DNA of 33,294 nucleotides, from assembly GCA_009693435.1 (NCBI GenBank), contig SHXF01000049.1, forward strand, positions 1-33,294, written 5' to 3'. Position numbers and translations under genes: made by a program. Shown in pieces: positions 24,572 to 31,582 of this stretch. Under the pieces are notes generated by a model, which was given only the letters and a program-made list of their open reading frames with translations, was not told where the DNA came from and did not search any database. Within the stretch, counting starts at the first letter, position 1, and every line of letters begins with the position of its first letter. The DNA comes from Betaproteobacteria bacterium (lineage in GTDB: Bacteria; Pseudomonadota; Gammaproteobacteria; Burkholderiales; SG8-39).

Positions 24572-25441
24572 TCAGGACACATCACGGCGCCCGAATATCC
24601 CGTAGGGCCGCAACAGCAGGATCAGGATGAGCAAGCCATAGCTGAACAGGCTTTTGATCGAGGGCTGGGTCAACACTGCGGCCAGACCCTCCGAAACCCC
24701 GATGAGCAGGCCACCGAGCAGTGCGCCGGGGAAACTGCCCAGTCCCCCAAGTGTCACCACCACGAACGCGAGCAGGGTAAATTCGTTGCCCAGGAAAGGA
24801 TGCGTATCGAACAGCGCAGCGATCAGCGCCCCCGCGGCTCCGGCGCATGCAGCGCCGATTCCCGCCGTTACGGCAAACACGCGGTCGATGCGGATGCCGA
24901 CAATCTCCGCGCCGGTGTGGTTCGACGCGCAGGCGCGGATGGATTTTCCCAGGCGCGAATAACGCAGGAACAGCCAGAGCGCCGCCATCAAGACCAGCGC
25001 CGCTCCTCCGGCCTGCGTCTTTGCGCCGTCCAGCCGAACGCCGACGAATTCATACACGCTGAACGAGCCACCCGAGAGGATGCTGCGCCCGTTCGGACCG
25101 AACAGAATTGCCTGGAGTCCGGTGATCGCCAGCGCCAGCCCGATATAGAGCAGGAACTGGACGTGCAGGGGTTCGCGCAACACCCGAGCTACCAGAAATT
25201 GCTGCATCAAGTACCCGAACACAAACAGCAGGGCCGCGGCTATCGGCGCCGACACCAGAGGAGGCAGTCCGAACAGTTCGAAACACCAGTAACCGATGTA
25301 CATGCCGATCACGACTGTTTCGCCGTGAGCGATGTTGACCACGCGCATGACGCCAAACACCAGCGTCAGCCCCGTGGCGATCAACGCATAAACGCAGCCG
25401 ACGAGAACGCCGCTGACTATGACATCGAGATAAAGCTGCAT
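24572..25441 (-). CDS. livH: Branched-chain amino acid-type ABC transporter permease (LivH-like, second copy)
   Basis: A 289-residue inner-membrane permease. It has MQLYLDVIVSGVLVGCVYAL, then VNIAHGETVVIGMYIGY, VVTLGGLGSFPGALLGG and LLRPYGIFGRR, matching the LivH family. No good ribosome-binding site precedes ATG 25441; the leader is A/T-rich (TTTATATCGC). It pairs with the permease half of the downstream fusion. Confidence 0.92.
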   Translation of the reverse strand: MQLYLDVIVSGVLVGCVYALIATGLTLVFGVMRVVNIAHGETVVIGMYIGYWCFELFGLPPLVSAPIAAALLFVFGYLMQQFLVARVLREPLHVQFLLYIGLALAITGLQAILFGPNGRSILSGGSFSVYEFVGVRLDGAKTQAGGAALVLMAALWLFLRYSRLGKSIRACASNHTGAEIVGIRIDRVFAVTAGIGAACAGAAGALIAALFDTHPFLGNEFTLLAFVVVTLGGLGSFPGALLGGLLIGVSEGLAAVLTQPSIKSLFSYGLLILILLLRPYGIFGRRDVS

Positions 25442-25482
25442 GCGATATAAAGTTGAGAATGCGCAGGTGTTGCACCCGGCGC

Positions 25483-25501
25483 CGCCCCTGCCTGTCGGGC
25501 G
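25483..25501 (-). other. GC-rich stem-loop between the second livK and livH
   Basis: CGCCC (25483-25487) and GGGCG (25497-25501) pair around a 9-base loop, extendable with one bulge. It lies in the 80-base gap after the Tat-type binding-protein gene, the same place as the hairpin at 8944-8964. No T-run is present; probable message-stability element. Confidence 0.4.
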
Positions 25502-25521
25502 CTAGATCGCTGTTCCGCCAA

Positions 25522-26787
25522 TCATCGATCGCGCCATTTCGGGACCGGGAATACCGGTTTCGATTCGGCGATATTGGCGGGCAGAACGACGTTGGGCTCG
25601 CCATTCCGGTTTTGCAGCATGAGGCTGCCGATGTTGATGCTGTGCCCCTTCTCGTTGAACTGGATCGGTCCGCCGTAAATGACGTGGTCCTTGATATTCG
25701 TTGCTCTCAGTGCTTCGGCCAATGCCGCCGAACTGTTCGAGCGGGCACGGCGGAAAGCGTCGGCTACTATCAGCGCAGCGTCATAGCCGAATCCGACGTT
25801 CAATTCGAAACGGAGTCCCGGATGCATTTTGGTGAACTCGGGCAATGCTTTTTTCGTCTCGGGGGAGGCCGGGTCGTACCATGGCGTGGACATGAGGTAG
25901 TAGTCGCCGTATTTGCCCAGCGCCTTGGTAAATTCGAGTTCGAACGGTCCCGGGCTTCCCGGGCCGATGATTCCCATCGGGTTGAAGTCCTGCTTCACCA
26001 TTTCGCGCACGATCTGGATCGCGTTGAGCACCCGGGTGACGGGAAGGAGCACATCGGCGCCAATCGATTTCGCCTTGGCGATCTCGACCGACAAGTCACG
26101 CGCCCGCGGGTCGTATGAAATCGTTTCGACGATGTCGATCGGCACCTGCAACCGTCCCCACAATGCCTTGATGCCCCCTGCCAGCGACGTGCCGAAGGTG
26201 TCATTGATGTGCAGCAGCACGCCGGTCTTGGGTTTGGTCGGGGACTCGGCCACGAGGTCCTTGACCACGCGTATCGCATCGCGCACCAGGCTGGGAGCGT
26301 CCGGGAAATTCCGGAACACGTACTTATAGCCCGACTCCGTTATTTGCGCCGCCGCGGAGACCTCCACTACCAGGGGAATCTTGGCGAGTTCAATGGTCTG
26401 CAGGGCTGCCATGGTGGCGCCGGAATCCCCTGCGCCTATCAGTATCGTCGCGCCTTCGCTGATCAATTTCTCCGCGCCCACGCGCGCATTCTCCGGAACC
26501 GACTTGGTGTCGAAAAACATCAATTCCATCTTCTGGCCGTTGATTCCCCCGCCACGGTTGATCAGCGTCTCAAAAAGCCCGAGGCCGCGCCGCACCGATT
26601 GCCCTTGGTCGGCGAGGTGACCGCTATGCGGTCCGAGGCAGCCCACCTTCAGGGTGGTTGCCTGTGCCTTCACGTGGCGCAGCGGGGTGGCGGACAGTGC
26701 TGCGGCAGCAGCGCCACCCGCAATTATTTTCCGCCGCGAAATGGAAATCCGACTCGCTGACTTCGGGATGGCTGATGCCTTTGACAT
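25522..26787 (-). CDS. Liv-type periplasmic substrate-binding protein with Tat-like signal
   Basis: A 421-residue Peripla_BP_6-type receptor. The N-terminus is a twin-arginine-like signal, SRRKIIAGGAAAAALS near residues 16-31 with the RR pair, ending before QATTLKVGC. The mature domain has VGCLGPHSGHLADQGQS, NRGGGINGQKM and a probable ligand site around GDSGATMAAL. ATG 26787 is chosen for GAGGAG 8 bases upstream; ATG 26814 lacks one and longer frames are shadow. Three copies of a 10-base repeat surround this start. It is the first gene of the second importer and lies 62 bases after the dioxygenase-ferredoxin fusion. The ligand is probably aromatic or heteroaromatic by context. Confidence 0.88.
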   Translation of the reverse strand: MSKASAIPKSASRISISRRKIIAGGAAAAALSATPLRHVKAQATTLKVGCLGPHSGHLADQGQSVRRGLGLFETLINRGGGINGQKMELMFFDTKSVPENARVGAEKLISEGATILIGAGDSGATMAALQTIELAKIPLVVEVSAAAQITESGYKYVFRNFPDAPSLVRDAIRVVKDLVAESPTKPKTGVLLHINDTFGTSLAGGIKALWGRLQVPIDIVETISYDPRARDLSVEIAKAKSIGADVLLPVTRVLNAIQIVREMVKQDFNPMGIIGPGSPGPFELEFTKALGKYGDYYLMSTPWYDPASPETKKALPEFTKMHPGLRFELNVGFGYDAALIVADAFRRARSNSSAALAEALRATNIKDHVIYGGPIQFNEKGHSINIGSLMLQNRNGEPNVVLPANIAESKPVFPVPKWRDR

Positions 26788-26812
26788 GGCTGATGCTCCT
26801 CGTGGCTGATGC
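26769..26812. repeat. Three direct copies of a 10-base repeat around the livK start
   Basis: TGGCTGATGC occurs at 26769-26778, 26787-26796 and 26803-26812 (starts 18 and 16 apart). On the coding strand, GCATCAGCCA flanks the ribosome-binding site, overlaps the start codon and falls within the first codons (reading A-S-A-I). A role in translation control or simple expansion is possible. Confidence 0.6.
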
Positions 26813-26849
26813 ATTGATAATGATTTCGCTCTGGCTGGCTGCTGCTGGC

Positions 26850-28034
26850 TTATTTTCGGAGAAGATCCGGCTGAATCCATACGCTGCCGTCTCGAACTTG
26901 CACCTTGAAAGTACGTACGGGCTGCTTGCAGGGAAGCGCTACCGCTTTTCCCGTCTTGACATCGAACGCGCCGCCGTGCAGCGGGCAGAGAATCTTGCCG
27001 TCGTCGAACCAGCCTTCCGACAAGGAAGCGAGCGCGTGCGTGCAGCCGTCCTCGAGCACGTAGTGCGTGCCTTCGTGGTTGCAAACGAGAAACGGCTCGT
27101 GGCCCGGAATATCGACCTTCATCATCTGGCCTTCGTCCAGGTCTTCCGCGCCGCACAGCCGCACGCCGCCCGTTGCGGCAGGCTCAGTCGCAGCCTCAGT
27201 CGCAACTGCGGCGGGTTGCGGCGTGCCGACGCGCATCGCGATTCCTCCCATGCCTGTCAGCCATTCCGGCACCCCTTCGTAATAGATTTTGTCCCCCCGG
27301 GCTCCAGGCACGGCGCCGGCCATGCAGATCCAGTTGAGCACTTCCAGGCCGCCATTACCGCCGGCATCGAGCATGTCCTGCGCGGTCATACCGGCCAGTT
27401 CAGCGCCGCGTCCGGTCACTATCGTGTCCATGATGCCGTGGTCCCAGTCGCTGTCGACCTGGCCTTCGCGTGCCATGCAGATCCAGTGCGACAACCCCCC
27501 TGTACCGAGGATCGCCACGCGTTCGTCCGCCGGACGCCCCTCGGCGATGTAGCGGCCCAGCAAGCCACCCAGCGCCCATGCGCGCCGCGGCGAAGGGACG
27601 GGCCGCATCGCGGCGTTGATATAAAGCAAAACCACCGGGATGCGTCCCTGGGGATTCACGATCGCATTGGGTATCGCAACGCCATGATCAGGCCGTAGTT
27701 CCTCTGCCTTGGCAAGATCGAAGCCGTTCTCCCACGCAAACTCGAGGAAACCCTCGGCAAACGCCCTATGCCCGGGAAAACGGGTTTTCGGAATATCCAT
27801 GTCGCCCCAGGGTTCGTACTCGTTCGCCACCCCCAGTATGAAAGGAACCTGAAGTTCCAGATTGAAATTCATCAGATGATCGCTGGATATGATCACCAAT
27901 ACATCCGGTGTTGGCGCGCGAACCCTGCGCCCGATCTCCTTCATGCCTTCCAGGATCCGCTGCGCCTGCGCTTCAATTCCCTCCGCCGCCATGAGCACAT
28001 GCGAGGTGGCGAATGCGCCTGCAATCATTCCCAT
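26850..28034 (-). CDS. Fusion: LigB-type extradiol dioxygenase + CarAc-like Rieske ferredoxin
   Basis: A 394-residue two-domain protein. Residues 1 to about 268 are a class III (LigB/CarBb-type) dioxygenase with His12 (ATSH), His53 (SSDHLMNF) and His183 (GTGGLSHW). A Pro/Ala/Thr-rich linker follows (about 269-290). Residues 291-390 are a Rieske ferredoxin with Cys331-x-His333 (CTHALASLSEG) and Cys350-x2-His353 (CPLHGGAF), close to what I recall of CarAc of carbazole dioxygenase. In known car operons the dioxygenase large subunit and the ferredoxin are separate genes. Here one chain would both feed electrons to the oxygenase and cleave its product. Start ATG 28034 is 16 bases after the LigA stop. 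There is no sign of a frameshift joining two genes. Confidence 0.9.
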   Translation of the reverse strand: MGMIAGAFATSHVLMAAEGIEAQAQRILEGMKEIGRRVRAPTPDVLVIISSDHLMNFNLELQVPFILGVANEYEPWGDMDIPKTRFPGHRAFAEGFLEFAWENGFDLAKAEELRPDHGVAIPNAIVNPQGRIPVVLLYINAAMRPVPSPRRAWALGGLLGRYIAEGRPADERVAILGTGGLSHWICMAREGQVDSDWDHGIMDTIVTGRGAELAGMTAQDMLDAGGNGGLEVLNWICMAGAVPGARGDKIYYEGVPEWLTGMGGIAMRVGTPQPAAVATEAATEPAATGGVRLCGAEDLDEGQMMKVDIPGHEPFLVCNHEGTHYVLEDGCTHALASLSEGWFDDGKILCPLHGGAFDVKTGKAVALPCKQPVRTFKVQVRDGSVWIQPDLLRK

Positions 28035-28050
28035 GTCGGCGGCTGCCTTT

Positions 28051-28320
28051 TCACAGATTGTCCAGGTACCAGCGAAAGGAACTCGGTTTCACCGGCGAGC
28101 GGCCGGTGGCCATTAGAAACTTGAATTGCATGCTGGGGTGAACGCCAATGCGGTCGAGCGCTTCCCGGGTTCCCTCGCGTAGCGCGGTACGTTCGCCCTC
28201 AGGAACGCCGAACTCCTCGAATAACGGAGTGGGGTCGGAGAGGAACTTCCCGCGCTTTCCTGGATTGCCCATCAGCGCGTCTATCATGCGGTGAACGCGT
28301 AGCGGTGGCGGCCGCAGCAC
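28051..28320 (-). CDS. LigA-type small subunit of class III extradiol dioxygenase (CarBa-like)
   Basis: An 89-residue protein with the small LigA-fold pattern: RMIDALMGNPGKRGKFLSDP, FGVPEGERTALREG and GVHPSMQFKFL. LigA-type subunits cap the active site of the LigB-type partner, which is the next gene downstream, only 16 bases away. The start is GTG 28320, 12 bases after the hydrolase stop with AAGG nearby; the domain seems to need this upstream part. ATG 28287 is an alternative and would remove the first helix. The assignment relies on the sequence pattern and position, since the family is small and divergent. Confidence 0.75.
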   Translation of the reverse strand: MLRPPPLRVHRMIDALMGNPGKRGKFLSDPTPLFEEFGVPEGERTALREGTREALDRIGVHPSMQFKFLMATGRSPVKPSSFRWYLDNL

Positions 28321-28332
28321 GGGCGGGACGCC

Positions 28333-29157
28333 TTACCTGTCGCCGAGCAGAAAGCGGGTGGTTTCGGCGCAGAAATCCGCCGAATTCTCGATCATGACCC
28401 AGTGTCCGCAGTGCGGCACGATGTAGCCCCAGGAATTGTCCAGCAGTTCGAGAAACTTCCATGCGCGCGCGAGGGTGGAGATCTGGTCTTCTTTTCCATT
28501 AACTACCAGAGTGCGGGTTTTCACCGCCCGCACCGCGTCTTCCGCATAAATCAAGCCGCCGCGTTTGGTTTCCTCGTTGATCGCAATCAGTGCCGCTCGT
28601 GTCGGCGGGTCGATCGAAAGTTGGTGCCGGTAACGAATGATCTCGTCGTCGACCTTGAAACGCGAACCGGTGAGCGCCTTGACGAGGCGGCGCATTCCTT
28701 CCTCCGTAAAATCGTACTCCACGATCGCCTTGAGCGCCGGCGACGGTTGGTCGGAGACCTTGATCCCGGCGCTGCCCATCAGCACCAGATTGGCAACGAG
28801 TTCCGGGCGCATCATTGCCACACCCAATGCCGTGCCGCCTCCCATGGAGTTGCCCATGATGGACACCGGTTCCGAAGCAATGGCCTGAACGAATCCTGCA
28901 ATATGCTCGTTGCGATTTTTCTGGGTGTACGCATAACCGTTCGGATCGGGCTTGTCAGTCTTGCCGAAACCGACCATGTCGACTGCGATCCCCCGAAACT
29001 GCCTGGCATAGGTCGGCAGGCAGGATTTCCAGTTGCCGTAGGCGTCGGCGCCCGACCCTCCGCCGTGGATAAGGATCAGCACCGGGCCGCTGCCCGCCTC
29101 CAGGTAGTGTGTGCGGATCCCGTCGACGACGACAAACTTGCTCTCGATTTCGCTCAT
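28333..29157 (-). CDS. Alpha/beta hydrolase, CarC-like meta-cleavage product hydrolase
   Basis: A 274-residue C-C hydrolase. HGGGSGADAY forms the oxyanion region (31-40), Ser104 is in GNSMGGGTA, Asp224 is in GKEDQ and His252 is in PHCGHW. The layout matches BphD/CarC enzymes acting on ring-fission products. It lies between the CarAa-like oxygenase and the LigA/LigB genes, unlike car operons where carC follows carBaBb. The left block has a paralogue at 11219-12052, of similar length but clearly diverged. Confidence 0.88.
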   Translation of the reverse strand: MSEIESKFVVVDGIRTHYLEAGSGPVLILIHGGGSGADAYGNWKSCLPTYARQFRGIAVDMVGFGKTDKPDPNGYAYTQKNRNEHIAGFVQAIASEPVSIMGNSMGGGTALGVAMMRPELVANLVLMGSAGIKVSDQPSPALKAIVEYDFTEEGMRRLVKALTGSRFKVDDEIIRYRHQLSIDPPTRAALIAINEETKRGGLIYAEDAVRAVKTRTLVVNGKEDQISTLARAWKFLELLDNSWGYIVPHCGHWVMIENSADFCAETTRFLLGDR

Positions 29158-29185
29158 TTCGATCCTTCGCGTGGAATTGCGCGCG

Positions 29186-30352
29186 TCAGCGCAGGTGTTC
29201 CGGACGCTGTATGCCGCGGTTCAGCCGGCTCGCAAGTTCTCGCCAGACCAGGATCACGTTGTCCGGTTCGCACAGCATTTCATCAATCCAGCCGTAATCG
29301 TCGGCATAAAAGGGCTCCGTGGCCTCTCGCGCCCATACGTCGTCATTGTTGAAGCCATCCAGCGCGACGACTTTCCACTTGCTCTCGAACTCGTTCGCCC
29401 ACTTGCCGGCCTCGTCCTCGGAGTTCACGCGCGCGCCCAAGGTCTGGAAGTACAAATGCGATTTTTCGTCGATGGGCACGTACCACTCGAACTGGGTCAG
29501 CCCCACGGCAGGGAAGGAATCCACCTTCAGCGCGCCGGGAAGCCACATGGACGTCGCGGATGCTGCGGATGTCGTCTTGAGCGCAGTCCTCACGCCCTTG
29601 ACGGTGAACTTGTCGTCGATGTTTGCCTCCCATACGGGAGTGTGATGCTTGAACTCGTCGATGACGCCCTTGGGTCCTTCCGGGACTTCTACCGTTTCTA
29701 TTTTGTCGTCGGTCGGTATGTGTCCGAGGGGAAAATTCATTTCGCGAAAGTGTCGCAGCATCGTGTCGCGGTGGATATAGATGTGCAGCGAATCGAAGCC
29801 GTTTTCCGCGCCCAGCCGCCAGTTCGAATTCACCACGCGATGTTTCCCGTGGACTGCCATGTCGCTGTCGAGAAAGGTGGGCGGCACATCCTGCGAAAGC
29901 GGCGGCGGATCGCTGTCCGCATCGCAATCGCCGATGAACACGAAGACGACGCCTTTTGCCTCCTGCACCGGGAAAGTCACCAGGCGCCGCCGGTTCACCA
30001 GCTTACTGTTCGGTACAGCAAGAATATTGCAGAGCTCGCCCGTCTGGAAACGATACGTATAACCGTGATACCAGCAGGTCACGGTATCTTTCGTGTAACA
30101 CTCCAGTTTCCGGGAAAACGCCACACCCCGGTGCAGGCAACGGTCGCGAATAGCATAGATCCTGCCTTCTATCCGTTTGAGCAGCAGGTTCTCGCCGAGA
30201 AGTTTGACAGTAATGGTCTGCCCTTCCACGATCTCCCCTGACAGACGGATCGGATACCAGTGATTGCGAAATCCGAGCTTCGCCTCCACGTATCCACGCC
30301 AGCCCTTAATGCGCTCTAATACATCTTCACGTACAAACGCATCCGTCGCCAT
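29186..30352 (-). CDS. CarAa-like Rieske oxygenase, terminal component
   Basis: A 388-residue alpha-only oxygenase that looks strongly like carbazole 1,9a-dioxygenase CarAa. Rieske ligands are Cys72-x-His74 (RCLHRGV) and Cys93-x2-His96 (CWYHGYTY). The iron site is His190 and His194 in NGFDSLHIYIH with bridging Asp187, and a C-terminal FNNDDVWARE segment supplies the carboxylate (Asp337 or Asp338). PVQEAKG, SNWRL, LKV and FEWYVPID are further segments I recall from CarAa. The family performs angular dioxygenation, and some members hydroxylate indole-like or fused rings. It leads the right operon, with a strong sigma-70-like promoter and an operator-like palindrome upstream. A GGGGGAAG site precedes ATG 30352. 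Confidence 0.93.
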   Translation of the reverse strand: MATDAFVREDVLERIKGWRGYVEAKLGFRNHWYPIRLSGEIVEGQTITVKLLGENLLLKRIEGRIYAIRDRCLHRGVAFSRKLECYTKDTVTCWYHGYTYRFQTGELCNILAVPNSKLVNRRRLVTFPVQEAKGVVFVFIGDCDADSDPPPLSQDVPPTFLDSDMAVHGKHRVVNSNWRLGAENGFDSLHIYIHRDTMLRHFREMNFPLGHIPTDDKIETVEVPEGPKGVIDEFKHHTPVWEANIDDKFTVKGVRTALKTTSAASATSMWLPGALKVDSFPAVGLTQFEWYVPIDEKSHLYFQTLGARVNSEDEAGKWANEFESKWKVVALDGFNNDDVWAREATEPFYADDYGWIDEMLCEPDNVILVWRELASRLNRGIQRPEHLR

Positions 30353-30374
30353 ATCTTCCCCCGCACTGGTCGCT

Positions 30375-30389
30375 GCCCGCCCAGCGGGC
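30375..30389 (-). other. Hairpin in the predicted 5' leader of the CarAa-like gene
   Basis: GCCCGC (30375-30380) and GCGGGC (30384-30389) form a 6-bp stem with a 3-base loop, between the predicted transcription start (about 30392) and the ribosome-binding site. Its meaning is unclear; it could stabilise the message. Confidence 0.35.
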
Positions 30390-30398
30390 GGTCGGAGA

Positions 30399-30428
30399 AC
30401 TATACGCAGGGCTTGCCGTCTGCGTCAA
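30399..30428 (-). promoter_or_regulatory. Sigma-70-type promoter for the car-like operon
   Basis: Reading the minus strand, TTGACG (30428-30423) and TATAGT (30404-30399) are 18 bases apart, each one base from consensus. Transcription would start near 30392, about 40 bases before the CarAa-like ATG. A palindrome (30443-30461) sits immediately upstream of the -35 box. Confidence 0.7.
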
Positions 30429-30429
30429 C

Positions 30430-30461
30430 CGATTGTAGACACCGATTGTCCGACACAATCG
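30430..30461. promoter_or_regulatory. Operator-like palindrome plus extra direct half-site upstream of the car-like promoter
   Basis: CGATTGT at 30443-30449 and ACAATCG at 30455-30461 are perfect 7-base inverted arms around CCGAC. A further direct CGATTGT is at 30430-30436, 13 bases from the next copy. The core TTGTCCGACACAA (30446-30458) differs by one base from 17437-17449. The placement just upstream of the -35 box would allow activation of the minus-strand promoter or control of the divergent plus-strand genes. The GntR/FCD protein at 21301-22032 is the best candidate binder in the window. Confidence 0.6.
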
Positions 30462-30619
30462 TCAGGCGTTGTTCATAGATAGTTGATCCTGTTGTGCAAA
30501 TTGCCAACGAGTAAGTATCGGTAGCGGAATTCGAGGCCTGAGATTATGCGCAACCCCGAGGGAAAATCAGCCCGTCATGCCCGAATGCCAGGGACGGTAA
30601 CCGGATTCCGGATACCGCG

Positions 30620-31495
30620 ATGATGAACAAGCCTGGCGTCGGCGGTGGTCCGCTTCAGTTTCCCGCAGTCGAGCCACTGACGATAGGCATCATCGGTTTT
30701 GGCGCAATCGGCAGCGCTGTGGCGCACGCCATTTCATGTGGCGATGCAGGCCATACCCGCCTGGCCGCCGTTCTGTGCCGTCACCCGGATACGCACGGCG
30801 ACGCCTGGCGACACTTGAACGATTCGTCTGCAGCCATCCTGACCGCTAATTTCAGCGAATTCCTTCGCGCTGCGCCGGATCTCGTCATCGAAGCCGCGGG
30901 ACAGGATGCATTGAGGAAATACGCGCGTGGCGTACTCCAGGCCGGTGCGGATCTTCTGGCAACGAGCATCGGTGCTTTCACTGACGAAATTTTTCTGGCG
31001 TCGCTGGCCGCATGCGCCGCTAGTGCGGGCGGGCGGTTGCTGCTTGCATCGGGTGCGCTTCCGGGCGTTGAATGGATGCAGTCAGCGGCACTGGCGGGAA
31101 GCTGCTCGGCCTCGATTACGCAATCGAAACCGGTTGCATCATGGCGTGGAACGCCGGCGTCCGATTTCGTTGACCTGGATCGCCTGGCTGGGCCTGCATG
31201 CTTCTTCGAAGGAACCGCGCGCGCTGCGGCGCAGCGCTTTCCGAAGAGCAGCAACATCACCGCCATGCTCGCACTCGTTACTGCGGGGCTGGATGCGACC
31301 AATGTCCGGCTAGTGGCAGATCCAGTGTCTACCGGGATGCGCACGCTGATTGACTTTGCCAGCCCCGCGGGACGGGTAAGAATAGAATGGCACGGGGTGC
31401 CGTCTGCCCTCAATCCCAGTACCAGTGCGGATGTCCCGCTCAATATCGTCAGGACACTGCGAAATCTCACCAGTGCGGTTGCTTTCGGGCCTTAA
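30620..31495 (+). CDS. L-aspartate dehydrogenase-like protein (NadX/DUF108 family)
   Basis: A 291-residue NAD(P)-binding protein. The Rossmann motif GIIGFGAIGSAV is at 23-34. Further segments LLASGALPGVEWM, SKPVASWRGTP, FEGTARAAAQRFPKSSNI, LVADP and SALNPSTS follow the aspartate dehydrogenase family plan. In the family as I recall it, DP is followed by an N-x-H segment with the catalytic His; here that stretch reads STGMRTLIDF (237-246), with no His, so aspartate may not be the substrate or activity may be altered. It starts at ATG 30620 (ATG 30623 is possible), divergent from the car-like operon, and is followed by a NicC-like monooxygenase. NadX-like genes recur near pyridine and aromatic degradation genes. 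Confidence 0.8.
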   Translation: MMNKPGVGGGPLQFPAVEPLTIGIIGFGAIGSAVAHAISCGDAGHTRLAAVLCRHPDTHGDAWRHLNDSSAAILTANFSEFLRAAPDLVIEAAGQDALRKYARGVLQAGADLLATSIGAFTDEIFLASLAACAASAGGRLLLASGALPGVEWMQSAALAGSCSASITQSKPVASWRGTPASDFVDLDRLAGPACFFEGTARAAAQRFPKSSNITAMLALVTAGLDATNVRLVADPVSTGMRTLIDFASPAGRVRIEWHGVPSALNPSTSADVPLNIVRTLRNLTSAVAFGP

Positions 31496-31582
31496 GCAAC
31501 AGAGCAACCGTATTCAGGGAGGACGCGTGCAGGCGGTACGGCAGAGGCTGTGCAGCGGCGCGAACGCGATAATATTCGGGCG

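Noticed and set aside
24368..25450. Plus-strand open frame of 360 codons opposite the second livH
   Set aside because: Its sequence is rich in Gln, Arg, His and Asp with no hydrophobic core; it mirrors the permease codons and is an antisense shadow.
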